This document shows positions 17,859 to 26,572 of a stretch of 64,000 bases of DNA, in pieces (position 1 is the first letter of the stretch; each line of letters starts with the position of its first letter). The stretch comes from Arcticibacter pallidicorallinus (GTDB lineage: Bacteria > Bacteroidota > Bacteroidia > Sphingobacteriales > Sphingobacteriaceae), in assembly GCF_003002875.1 (NCBI RefSeq), contig NZ_PVTH01000003.1:186001-250000 (forward strand), in the 5' to 3' direction. The position numbers and the translations under genes are program-made. The notes below the pieces were generated by a model. It ran no database searches. It was not told the origin of the DNA and saw only the letters and a list, made by a program, of their open reading frames with translations.

Positions 17859-18650
17859 ATGCCACTACCGACGTCTTCATTAATTATATCTACATACAAC
17901 TGGCCTGAAGCATTGGAATTATGCTTACTGAGTGTGGCGCGTCAGAAAATACAGCCGTCTGAAGTCATAATAGCCGACGACGGTTCCGGGGAGAAAACCA
18001 GAAAGGTTATCGAAAGATTTGAAAACACCCTTACGGTTCCCCTTATTCATGTATGGCATGATGATAGAGGCTTCAGGAAGACAGAAATTTTAAATAAGGC
18101 AATAAAACAAAGTTCCGCAGCCTACATCATACAGATTGATGGCGATGTTATCCTTCATCCATACTTTATAAAGGATCATCTCCAAATATCAGAAAGGAAC
18201 GCATTCGTGAGAGGTACAAGAGCACGCCTTACCAAACAGATGACAGAAGAGACTCTTGCCTCCAAGAAAACTGACTTCACCGCTCTTTCAAGAGGAGTAT
18301 ATCACCGACTTAACGCAATACGGATACCCGTTTTTAAGGCCTTAGGTATTCGTAAGGAAATGCGAAGCAGAAGCGTACGCGGAAGCAACCTCGCTTTCTG
18401 GAAGTCAGACTTCGTTTTAGTTAACGGCTATAACAGCGATCTGCAAGGATGGGGACACGAGGACGAAGAACTGGCTGCACGTTTCATCAACAACCGGATA
18501 ATAAAGAAAATCGTTAAGCTTAGCGCTGTTCAATATCATCTCCACCATGAAGAAAGTTCGAGGGATCTTGAATCTCTCCATTCGATAACATTAGAAAACA
18601 CAGTAAAGAATACTATTAAATCCTGCGCTAATGGGTATAGCTGCAATTAA
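17859..18650 (+). CDS. family 2 glycosyltransferase with Glyco_transf_7C tail (tandem copy 1)
   Basis: 263 residues. The N-terminal GT-A domain has SLIISTYNWPEALELCLLSV, the nucleotide-sugar motif EVIIADDGSG and the metal-binding IDGDVI (about residue 94). The C-terminal part, SNLAFWKSDFVLVNGYNSDL then GWGHEDEELAARF, matches the galactosyltransferase-type Glyco_transf_7C region that binds the acceptor. There is no signal peptide or membrane helix, so it probably acts on a lipid-linked or LPS-core acceptor at the inner face of the membrane. It is a paralogue of the next gene. Confidence 0.85.
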   Translation: MPLPTSSLIISTYNWPEALELCLLSVARQKIQPSEVIIADDGSGEKTRKVIERFENTLTVPLIHVWHDDRGFRKTEILNKAIKQSSAAYIIQIDGDVILHPYFIKDHLQISERNAFVRGTRARLTKQMTEETLASKKTDFTALSRGVYHRLNAIRIPVFKALGIRKEMRSRSVRGSNLAFWKSDFVLVNGYNSDLQGWGHEDEELAARFINNRIIKKIVKLSAVQYHLHHEESSRDLESLHSITLENTVKNTIKSCANGYSCN

Positions 18651-18651
18651 T

Positions 18652-19494
18652 ATGAGAAAACAAGCAATCAAAACATCCTTAATTATCTCAACCTACAACT
18701 GGGCAGAAGCGCTTAATTTGTGCTTATTAAGTGTATCCAGACTGTCTGTACTTCCCGACGAAGTGATTATTGCCGACGACGGTTCCAGAAGTGATACCTC
18801 TGAATTAATCAAGCTTCATCAGCAATCCTTCAAAGTTCCCCTTATTCACGTATGGCACAAGGACGAAGGGTTTCAGCTGGCCAAAATCAGGAACAAAGCG
18901 ATTGCAAAAGCAAAATATCCGTATATCATCCAGGTGGATGGAGATCTTATATTACATAAACATTTTATAAAAGACCACATACAGATCGCCCGGAAAGGCA
19001 CATTCGTCACAGGAAGTCGCGTTTTGATGAACGACGAACTCTCCGTCATGATGATGTCCAGCGAAAAAACCACCGCAAACATCTTTACTCCCGGAATCCG
19101 CAATCACTTCAATAGCCTTAGAATTAAACCTCTGAGAAACTTTTTAGCAAATCGCTATCACCAAAAAGACATCGATTCCATTCGCGGCTGCAATATGGCT
19201 TTCTGGAAAAGTGACATCATCAGGGTTAACGGTTATAACGAGGAATTCGAAGGATGGGGCGGAGAGGATCAGGAGATCGCCGTACGCATGCTTAACGCCG
19301 GAATAAAAAAGAGAGTGCTAAAAATGGGTGGCGTAGTGCTCCATATCGCACATACTCAATACTGCAGATCCAAACATGCCGAAAATGATCATCGTATGCT
19401 GAAAACGCTGAGAGAAGAAATCACCTATTGCCGCCAGGGCATTAGCCAATACCTCAACAACAACCGTATTCCGAGATTGGGTAATCTAACCTAG
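18652..19494 (+). CDS. family 2 glycosyltransferase with Glyco_transf_7C tail (tandem copy 2)
   Basis: 280 residues, strongly similar to the preceding gene along its full length: SLIISTYNWAEALNLCLLSV, EVIIADDGSRSD, VDGDLI and CNMAFWKSDIIRVNGYNEEF then GWGGEDQEIAVRM. The metal-binding DxD and the C-terminal WGGED motif are intact, so both copies look active. I chose the ATG at 18652, one base after the upstream stop; an in-frame start at 18631 would overlap that gene. A tandem duplication followed by specialisation for two successive sugars is a reasonable inference. Confidence 0.83.
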   Translation: MRKQAIKTSLIISTYNWAEALNLCLLSVSRLSVLPDEVIIADDGSRSDTSELIKLHQQSFKVPLIHVWHKDEGFQLAKIRNKAIAKAKYPYIIQVDGDLILHKHFIKDHIQIARKGTFVTGSRVLMNDELSVMMMSSEKTTANIFTPGIRNHFNSLRIKPLRNFLANRYHQKDIDSIRGCNMAFWKSDIIRVNGYNEEFEGWGGEDQEIAVRMLNAGIKKRVLKMGGVVLHIAHTQYCRSKHAENDHRMLKTLREEITYCRQGISQYLNNNRIPRLGNLT

Positions 19495-19503
19495 AAACGC
19501 ATT

Positions 19504-19534
19504 AGTACTAGCTGCGATGAGTTCAGCTAGTACT
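19504..19534. terminator. bidirectional intrinsic terminator between convergent glycosyltransferase genes
   Basis: A perfect 11-bp stem (19504-19514 with 19524-19534) with a 9-base loop and T-rich sequence on the plus-strand exit side. It lies in the 52-base gap between convergent stops at 19494 and 19547. Confidence 0.7.
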
Positions 19535-19546
19535 TTTAAAAATCCA

Positions 19547-20656
19547 CTAAAGTAAGAGAAGCAATAAAACAGCCGTAACTATAAGCTTCACGATCTTCCA
19601 TCTGTTCAGCCGAAAGGGACTAGGATGGGCCTTTCTAAAACTGAAGTCGATCATTCTACACATCGACGAAAATCTCCTTTGCCTCAACAATGCCCAAAAG
19701 AACCCAAACTCCTGTGCATTCTTGTGCAGCATCATTTGCCAAATCAGCGCAGGACTAACTTTTTGCGAAACGGTTATTGATCGGGCCGCATTCGTAATAA
19801 GTTCTGCTGCTAGAACGATCACAAAAAAAGTCAAAACCGTTCCAAAATGAATTCCTCCGATTAGCATAAAAGGAGTTAGGAGCACCAAGCCAAAAAGCGT
19901 CTCAATGGTAGTGGAAAAGTCAAGACAACTATACGTTCTAATATGAGGCAGCTGCAGAATAGTTGCGTTCCCGTAACCATATCGAAACATTCTTCTAACC
20001 TGGCTTTTTCCTTCATTCCACCATGGATGGCAAACGACAGCATCGGGCAAACTAAGGTAACGCTTACCATTATCCTGACTATTCCTTGTCAGCAGCTCCA
20101 CATCTTCACCTCCAAGAGTCAACTCCTCGCGAAAACGCCGATCTCCGAGCAAAGACCTGTTAAGCATCAAATTCGCAGTCGGAGCCCAGGCTTGTTCTTT
20201 TTTAAACCTGCTCATTTTGAAGAAGCCAACAGCACCATTTAAATCCAGTGCATTGGTAACGTCATTAAACGGTTCCGGAAACTCCGTAACGCCTACAAAA
20301 CCCAGACTCTCGGGATGAGACTCGATTGCCATGGAGTAAGCACTCAGCAAATCCCGTGAAGGCACGATATCATCATCCAGAAATAAGATCCATTGACTAT
20401 TGCCTTCCTCTATCCCCCTATTACGTGTATAAGAGGGGCCTTTATTAACTTCGTTTACCAAAAGCCTGATACTCCCCTCATCCGCCAAACTTTGTATAGC
20501 AGGAGGAACCTTCACCTGCGGGTTGTCGCAGATTAAAATATAATTTGCCCTGAAGCCAGCTGGAGAAGGCAAATTTAAAATCTGCATAAGCAAATGCTCC
20601 TCCATCCTAAAGGAGGGAATAATAATATCTACTTGCTTCGTAAGATCAGCTGGCAT
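19547..20656 (-). CDS. family 2 glycosyltransferase with C-terminal membrane helices
   Basis: 369 residues. The GT-A domain shows VDIIIPSFRMEEHLLMQIL, NEVNKGPSYTRNRGIEEG, WILFLDDDIVPS (DDD near residue 95) and GGEDVELLTR (about 183). After residue 245 come hydrophobic segments (TLFGLVLLTPFMLIGGIHFG and TFFVIVLAAELITNA) and a final one, KLIVTAVLLLLLL, suggesting an integral inner-membrane enzyme that uses a lipid-linked substrate. Donor and acceptor are unknown. It runs convergently to the GT2 pair and divergently from the GT2 gene at 20748. Confidence 0.8.
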   Translation of the reverse strand: MPADLTKQVDIIIPSFRMEEHLLMQILNLPSPAGFRANYILICDNPQVKVPPAIQSLADEGSIRLLVNEVNKGPSYTRNRGIEEGNSQWILFLDDDIVPSRDLLSAYSMAIESHPESLGFVGVTEFPEPFNDVTNALDLNGAVGFFKMSRFKKEQAWAPTANLMLNRSLLGDRRFREELTLGGEDVELLTRNSQDNGKRYLSLPDAVVCHPWWNEGKSQVRRMFRYGYGNATILQLPHIRTYSCLDFSTTIETLFGLVLLTPFMLIGGIHFGTVLTFFVIVLAAELITNAARSITVSQKVSPALIWQMMLHKNAQEFGFFWALLRQRRFSSMCRMIDFSFRKAHPSPFRLNRWKIVKLIVTAVLLLLLL

Positions 20657-20721
20657 GAGTGTGGGAATTCGAATTTTATTTTACCGTTGGGAGCCAAATA
20701 TACTTATAACCGTAGAATACT

Positions 20722-20729
20722 TAATTTTG
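20722..20729 (+). promoter_or_regulatory. candidate -7 box for the GT2 gene at 20748
   Basis: TAATTTTG followed by C, an exact TAnnTTTG match ending 18 bases before the ATG. No TTTG is present at the expected upstream distance. Confidence 0.35.
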
Positions 20730-20747
20730 CGCTTATTCAATGTACTT

Positions 20748-21515
20748 ATGACTACATATCCAACAGGAGGAAGCCGGGAGCAACATTACCCATCTGATCG
20801 AGCAAAACCTCTCGTCAGCATCGTCATTGTCACGCTAAACGCAGAAGCCTGTTTACGCACCTGTCTTCTTTCGATTATCAATCAACAGTATAAAAATATA
20901 GAGCTTTTAGTCTTTGATGGATTAAGCACAGATTCAACCCTTGAGATTATAAAAGAGTATGACACTCACATTAGCTATTGGCAAAGCCGTCCGGATCAGG
21001 GCATATATGACGCAATGAATAAAGCCATACAGAAGGCCTCGGGTGACTGGATCTATTTTATTGGTGCAGACGATAAACTATTGAGTGGATTCAGCGAATT
21101 AGCGGCCCAGCTAAAAAACAGAAACACCCTCTATTACGGAATGTGTGAGCCACTGGGAATCCTCTTTACAGGGAAATATTCCCGATATAAGCTCTCTAAA
21201 TACGGAATGAACCAGCAAGCTCTTCTATATCCCACGGCGGTGCTGAAAGGAAAAGGATATGACACCCGATACCGGGTATATGCAGACTATGCAATAAATA
21301 TCGAAATCTGGGGAAACGAAAGCATACCGAAAAAGTACTACCCTATCGTAATAGCCGAATATAATATGACCGGCTTCTCCTCTTATGCCAAGGACGAATT
21401 CTTTAAAGCCGACAAACCCTCGCTTGTACGCAAACATCTCGGTTGGCTCACTTACATCCGTTACCTATACAAAAGAAATAGAGAGCTGCGCAAGCCGGAA
21501 AGCACGTTCTTCTAA
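20748..21515 (+). CDS. family 2 glycosyltransferase (WcaA/PgaC-like GT-A)
   Basis: 255 residues from the ATG at 20748. Motifs: SIVIVTLNAEACLRTCLLSI, LLVFDGLSTDSTLEII, DQGIYDAMNKAIQKASGDWI and IGADDKLL at the metal-binding position. QQALLYPTAVLKG and YADYAINIEIWGN are typical of this GT2 subgroup. A frame open from 20655 adds 31 residues that overlap the divergent gene and do not resemble the family. It is closely related to the C-terminal half of the GT9-GT2 fusion at 23467, indicating duplication. Confidence 0.83.
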   Translation: MTTYPTGGSREQHYPSDRAKPLVSIVIVTLNAEACLRTCLLSIINQQYKNIELLVFDGLSTDSTLEIIKEYDTHISYWQSRPDQGIYDAMNKAIQKASGDWIYFIGADDKLLSGFSELAAQLKNRNTLYYGMCEPLGILFTGKYSRYKLSKYGMNQQALLYPTAVLKGKGYDTRYRVYADYAINIEIWGNESIPKKYYPIVIAEYNMTGFSSYAKDEFFKADKPSLVRKHLGWLTYIRYLYKRNRELRKPESTFF

Positions 21516-21546
21516 CATTTAAACCCATAGCTACCAGCAATTTTAA

Positions 21547-21554
21547 TACTTTTG
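21547..21554 (+). promoter_or_regulatory. candidate -7 box for the MsbA-like gene
   Basis: TACTTTTG followed by C, an exact TAnnTTTG match ending 16 bases before the ATG at 21571. No matching -33 TTTG. The predicted leader is about ten bases. Confidence 0.35.
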
Positions 21555-21570
21555 CAGATTGATTTATTAG

Positions 21571-23391
21571 ATGAAGACATATTTCCGACTACTATCTTTT
21601 GCAAAGCCTATCGAAAAATTTGCAATTCCCTACGTCATCACCACATTACTCGCCGTATTCTTCAATACGCTGAATCTGGCACTGGTTGTCCCTTTACTTA
21701 CATTCCTGTTTAACACCACTGGCTCAGACGAAGTAGTTTCCAAGCCCGATAGCCTATGGAAGATGATGGATAATTTCAATTATTACTCGCAGGTGATTAA
21801 GGAGGAATATGGAATGTATGGAGCCTTACAATTCATATGCGTAGTGATAGTAGTTTCTGTCTTGTTAAGTAACGTATTCAAATATATCTCCCAGCGCATT
21901 ATGGAGAACTTAAGGATACATACGCTCCTAAACATCCGGCGATCGGTGTTCAATAACGTGATGGATATGCACCTGGGTTTTTTTAATAACGAAAGAAAGG
22001 GCGATATTTTATCAAAGATTACCAACGACGTACAAGTAGTGCAGTTTACAGTAACAGGAACGCTCCAGGTTGTATTTCGTGAGCCTTTCCAACTGATAGC
22101 TTACCTTGTCACACTGTTTGCAATTTCTTATAAACTTACCTTTGTCTCCATTCTGTTCATTCCAATTTCAGCAATTTTCATCGCCAGACTGGTTAAAAGT
22201 TTAAAAAACGTAGCCTCGAATTCACAGTCGTCATTCGGAGTGATGGTGAGCAATCTGGAGGAGGCTTTATCGGGAGTGAAGATTATCAAAGCTTTCAATG
22301 CCTCTTCATTCATTAAACAGAAATTTAATACTGAGAACGAAAACTTTTCAGAGATTGGTCGTCAAATTGCAAAGAAACAACAGCTGGCCTCTCCCATCTC
22401 CGAATTCCTTGGAGTCCTCATGGTAGCCTTTATCGTATTATACGGAGGTAGTATCGTATTGAGCGGCGACGCCAGCTTAACAGCTCCGATGTTCATTGGG
22501 TATATCGCCATTTTCTCTCAACTAACACGCCCCGCGAAAGCACTATCGGATTCCTTTACAGGCGTAAACCTAGGCTTAGCGGCGGGTGAGCGTATTCTCG
22601 AACTCATCGATATGAAGCCAGGAATTCAGGACGGCCCAACTGCGAAAGAAGTAACAGAATTCAAGGAGAAAATAGTTCTTGACAATGTGGTATTCGCATA
22701 TGGTGACAAAACCATCCTCAATCATGTCTCACTTGAAATACCGAGAGGAAAGACAGTTGCCCTTGTTGGGCCTTCAGGCGGTGGAAAATCCACCTTAATG
22801 GACCTCATACCCCGTTTTATTGAACCCCAAAGCGGAACTATCTATTTCGATGGAGTTGACATTAAGGAGATTAAGATTGACTCACTTCGCGCACAGCTTG
22901 GCTTCGTTAACCAGGAATCCATCTTATTTAACGACACCATTTTTAACAACATCGCTTTTGGCAAACCCGATTCCAGTCTTGAAGACGTTGAAGCAGCCGC
23001 ACGTATCGCGAATGCCCACGACTTCATCATAAATACTGAAGACGGATATCAAACAAACATTGGTGATCGTGGAGTGAAGTTATCGGGCGGACAAAAACAA
23101 CGCATAAACATCGCCAGGGCAGTATTGAAGAACCCTCCGATCATGCTGTTGGATGAGGCAACCTCGGCCCTAGACACAGAGTCCGAAAAACTCGTACAAG
23201 ACGCGCTGAATAAGCTCATGAAAAACAGAACAACCCTTGTTATCGCCCACCGCCTCAGCACTATCCAAGACGCAGATCTTATCCTCGTACTCGATTCTGG
23301 TCGGGTAGTAGAGAAAGGCACACACTTTGAGCTAATGGCAAATAACGGAGTATACAGACGCCTGGTTGAAATGCAGACGTTTGCAGAATAA
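21571..23391 (+). CDS. MsbA-like lipid/LPS ABC exporter
   Basis: 606 residues: six-helix permease domain (first 330 residues) and a nucleotide-binding domain with Walker A LVGPSGGGKSTLMDLI, Q-loop GFVNQESILFND, signature KLSGGQKQRINIARAVL, Walker B IMLLDEATSALD and H-loop IAHRLSTI. Length and order match MsbA, which flips lipid A-core across the inner membrane as a homodimer. Its place amid LPS-type glycosyltransferases supports that role, but a drug or glycolipid substrate is possible. It differs from the exporter at 7212, so the window has two. Confidence 0.88.
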   Translation: MKTYFRLLSFAKPIEKFAIPYVITTLLAVFFNTLNLALVVPLLTFLFNTTGSDEVVSKPDSLWKMMDNFNYYSQVIKEEYGMYGALQFICVVIVVSVLLSNVFKYISQRIMENLRIHTLLNIRRSVFNNVMDMHLGFFNNERKGDILSKITNDVQVVQFTVTGTLQVVFREPFQLIAYLVTLFAISYKLTFVSILFIPISAIFIARLVKSLKNVASNSQSSFGVMVSNLEEALSGVKIIKAFNASSFIKQKFNTENENFSEIGRQIAKKQQLASPISEFLGVLMVAFIVLYGGSIVLSGDASLTAPMFIGYIAIFSQLTRPAKALSDSFTGVNLGLAAGERILELIDMKPGIQDGPTAKEVTEFKEKIVLDNVVFAYGDKTILNHVSLEIPRGKTVALVGPSGGGKSTLMDLIPRFIEPQSGTIYFDGVDIKEIKIDSLRAQLGFVNQESILFNDTIFNNIAFGKPDSSLEDVEAAARIANAHDFIINTEDGYQTNIGDRGVKLSGGQKQRINIARAVLKNPPIMLLDEATSALDTESEKLVQDALNKLMKNRTTLVIAHRLSTIQDADLILVLDSGRVVEKGTHFELMANNGVYRRLVEMQTFAE

Positions 23392-23466
23392 AATTATCCT
23401 GATTTTCCAATTTTGATGTTACGTCATCGAACCGGACAACGTATATATTAAACGTATACTTCAATA

Positions 23467-25371
23467 ATGTCTTCAAAAAAAAACAAATTTCGCCTTACCC
23501 GATTCATTCTTCTAAAATTATCATTCATATTCAGATTCCTGGCAAAATTCAGGAGGCCCGCTAAGCGCCTCCTTATAATTAAGATAGACGCAATAGGAGA
23601 CTACATACTTTTCCGAAACTACTTAGAGGTCTTACATAAATCAGAAAGATTCAAAGATTACGAAATTGAACTTTTAGGCAATGATTCCTGGAAAGATCTT
23701 ACATGGCAATACGACAGCAATCTCATCTCGAAATACTGGTTTATCAATGAGCGATGGCTGTTAGTGCACCCGGTTAACGTTCTAAAACTGGGTATTAGCC
23801 TTTTTAAAAGGAGGTATGAGTTCGTATTGCACCCTACCTATTCGAGAACTTTATTAGCAAATGGTCTTTCTGCTTTAGCTTCGGGAAAAGAAACGATCGC
23901 CTTCAGAAGTAATCATGAAATACATCCTCGATACAAAAAACAGACTGATCGTTTTTACTCCACTTTATTAGACTTACCGGAAGGCATTTTTCATGAATAT
24001 GAACGCAATCATAATTATTTCTCTCAGATCTTAAACAACCCTAATCTTCCGTGGGTGGAACTGTCTCTACCGGTGAGAGAAACCGCGCGATCAGGCATAG
24101 TGATCTTTCCTGGTTCCAGCGATCACAAAAGAAATTGGCAGGAGGAAAAATTCGCAGAGCTGATTCAGCGTCTGCTAGACGCTTCGGCGGAAAAGATTAT
24201 TCTAACGGGTGGCCGGGCAGAGGTTGCACTATCCTGTTCGATCATGGGAAGACTTCCGGAGGCCACGAGGCTTGTAGATCAAACGGGCGATACCACGCTT
24301 CCCAAACTGGTAGACTTGGTATCACAAGCACGGTTCGTGATCTCAAATGACACAAGTGTTGTTCACATAGCCGCGGCCTGCAAAACGCCGGTTATCTGCA
24401 TTCAAGGCGGGGGACACTTTGAGAGATTCACTCCTTACTCGGAGAAACTTCTAAATCGTCCGATTTGCGTTTATGAAAAGATGCCTTGCTATAACTGTAA
24501 TTGGGAGTGTCAGTTTCAAACTTTCATCAATGATCCTTATCCATGTATATCAAGCGTTAACATAGACGCTGTATGGAAAGAAGTTAACAAACTATTAGAG
24601 CTTACATCGACAGCCGATAACAAGAATCCTACAGAGTACATAAATACCTCGTTGGAGCTTTCACAAAAAATAACCCCAAAGTCACTTCACAAAATCTCCA
24701 TCATCACGGTCACTCTAAACGCCGCCCGCCATCTGGAAAGATGTATAAAAAGCATTTTATCTTACAATAATCTGAATATAGAATTCATCATCTGGGATGG
24801 GGGAAGTGTGGACGGCACCCTTGACATAATAAAGAAATATGAAAAACACATTTCATTTTGGAAAAGCGAGAAGGATTCCGGCGTGTATGACGCCATGAAC
24901 AAAGCTGTAAAAGTTGCAACTGGGGACTGGATATACTTCCTCGGCGCCGATGATGCTCTTCTTGAAGGTACCGAACTTATTGTTTCAAAGTTCCAACACC
25001 CGCACACAATTTACTACGGCGATATCAGCTACAGTGGGCAGAGAATGATTCGTGAAGCTTATAATTCGTATAGACTCGCAAATGAAAATATATGTCATCA
25101 AGCCATCTTTTATCCAAGACATGTTTTTGATTTGTATCAATATGACCTGAAATACCCTATTGCTGCAGACTGGGTGCTTAACATGAAGCTGTGGTCCGAT
25201 AAAAGGTTCAAGTTCGAGTATCACCCTTTTGTTATTGCTGATTTTAGTGATTCAGGAATTTCGTCCATGAACAAGGATGTTAAATTTTATGAAGATCAAC
25301 TATCCGTTCTCCGAAACACCCTGGGCCTTTGGGTCTATCTCCGGATATGGTTCAGGAAAAGCTTCAAATAA
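23467..25371 (+). CDS. two-domain glycosyltransferase: GT9 (heptosyltransferase-like) fused to GT2
   Basis: 634 residues. Residues about 30-380 form a GT9 (ADP-heptose:LPS heptosyltransferase-like) domain: LLIIKIDAIGDYILFRNYLE, IVIFPGSSDHKRNWQEEKF and FVISNDTSVVHIAAACKTPV, followed by a Cys-rich stretch CYNCNWECQF. After a polar linker (about 380-415), residues 416-634 form a complete GT2 GT-A domain: SIITVTLNAARHLERCI, FIIWDGGSVDGTLDII, DSGVYDAMNKAVKVATGDWI and LGADDALLEG. Both catalytic cores look intact. The enzyme could add two successive LPS-core sugars. The GT2 half resembles the stand-alone gene at 20748. Confidence 0.87.
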   Translation: MSSKKNKFRLTRFILLKLSFIFRFLAKFRRPAKRLLIIKIDAIGDYILFRNYLEVLHKSERFKDYEIELLGNDSWKDLTWQYDSNLISKYWFINERWLLVHPVNVLKLGISLFKRRYEFVLHPTYSRTLLANGLSALASGKETIAFRSNHEIHPRYKKQTDRFYSTLLDLPEGIFHEYERNHNYFSQILNNPNLPWVELSLPVRETARSGIVIFPGSSDHKRNWQEEKFAELIQRLLDASAEKIILTGGRAEVALSCSIMGRLPEATRLVDQTGDTTLPKLVDLVSQARFVISNDTSVVHIAAACKTPVICIQGGGHFERFTPYSEKLLNRPICVYEKMPCYNCNWECQFQTFINDPYPCISSVNIDAVWKEVNKLLELTSTADNKNPTEYINTSLELSQKITPKSLHKISIITVTLNAARHLERCIKSILSYNNLNIEFIIWDGGSVDGTLDIIKKYEKHISFWKSEKDSGVYDAMNKAVKVATGDWIYFLGADDALLEGTELIVSKFQHPHTIYYGDISYSGQRMIREAYNSYRLANENICHQAIFYPRHVFDLYQYDLKYPIAADWVLNMKLWSDKRFKFEYHPFVIADFSDSGISSMNKDVKFYEDQLSVLRNTLGLWVYLRIWFRKSFK

Positions 25372-25380
25372 TTCTCAGCT

Positions 25381-26379
25381 TCAGTCAAGCTTGAGCTTTC
25401 TAATAAGCTTTTGATAGATAGCTGGCGCCTCAATTTTGTTGCCGTAATAGACACCTACAGATGAGCCTAATGATTCAATAAATCTAAGTGTTTTGAATAA
25501 ATCAGGTCTTAGTTTCAACTTATAGTATTCCTTTAATAACCTGAGCTCTCGTTTCTTCGATAGTTTGCGAACTTGACTTTCGATTTTCTGTGAGTACTCA
25601 GGTAAAACCTCCACATGGAACATGTGGTAACAAGAGCTAGTTCCAAAGACTAACTTTTTCAAATAGTCAGGCTTGAGCTTTTCCGATGTGATCATGTGTA
25701 TTAGACTGAGAGAAGGAGAAGTTCCAGCGGCCTTTCCCTGCGCGATAACTGTCATAACCAGCTGAGTGTCGTCTCCGCTAGTCATTTTACCGCCATTCCT
25801 TCCAGTTAGACTGAACCTACCCTCCTCTATACCCTCAACATAATCATTAGTGAGCTCACGCTTAATACATAATCCCGTTCCTAAAGGGTAACAGGACTGC
25901 CATTGGCGAATCATTGCGTATTCAACAAACAAATTTCTTTTTTGCTGAAAAATAGGCGCTAGTTCTTGGAATCGGGGACTTGCAACTCCATCAACGAAGT
26001 CTACCTCCACGATTCCAGGACCCCAAGCCCCAACATCAGGATAGGTTTCCCATAAGGTACTAAGTGAAAGAAGATAATTTTTGTCCGGTTCATTATCATC
26101 ATCAAAAAACACGATATAGCTCCCTTTAGCCTCCTTTATTCCAGCCAGCCTCGCTTTTATTAGTCCTTGTTCTAACACGCTGACAATTCGAACTCTGAGG
26201 TCAGACTGGAGGCGACGTATGACACCTTCGCGCTTCGCTAAAGGGATATTGCTATTGTTATCCACTAGTATTATCTCAACGTTAAGACCATTTAGCTCGA
26301 GTGATTGTATGGAATCCAGACACCTTTCGAGCAATCTGTCTTCCTGGTTATATGTGCAAACAATAATTGAGTAATCCAT
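25381..26379 (-). CDS. family 2 glycosyltransferase
   Basis: 332 residues. Visible GT-A features: YSIIVCTYNQEDRLLERCLD at the N-terminus, VEIILVDNNSNIPLAKREGV, YIVFFDDDNEPD (DDD about residue 95), then FSLTGRNGGKMTSGDDTQLV with the acidic pair expected near the acceptor site. The C-terminus is basic and soluble. Its stop is nine bases from that of the convergent GT9-GT2 gene. Donor and acceptor unknown. Confidence 0.8.
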   Translation of the reverse strand: MDYSIIVCTYNQEDRLLERCLDSIQSLELNGLNVEIILVDNNSNIPLAKREGVIRRLQSDLRVRIVSVLEQGLIKARLAGIKEAKGSYIVFFDDDNEPDKNYLLSLSTLWETYPDVGAWGPGIVEVDFVDGVASPRFQELAPIFQQKRNLFVEYAMIRQWQSCYPLGTGLCIKRELTNDYVEGIEEGRFSLTGRNGGKMTSGDDTQLVMTVIAQGKAAGTSPSLSLIHMITSEKLKPDYLKKLVFGTSSCYHMFHVEVLPEYSQKIESQVRKLSKKRELRLLKEYYKLKLRPDLFKTLRFIESLGSSVGVYYGNKIEAPAIYQKLIRKLKLD

Positions 26380-26572
26380 TTAGCTTCTTATCTATTTATG
26401 TACGTATAAAACGTTGCGTTTATAACGTCAGCTCAGCTATAAAATCATGCCGCAGAGCCAAAGCTGCAATTATATCAAAAACGACGATCCTATGCTAATA
26501 GCAAATACCTATTCGCATCAATTACAAGCGGAATGTTTATTTTTACCAGTCATTCGAAGCTTAATTTCAATA

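Noticed and set aside
21571-23391. MsbA-like gene as a bacteriocin or peptide exporter
   Set aside because: No N-terminal C39 peptidase domain and no small double-glycine peptide gene nearby; LPS neighbours favour a lipid role.
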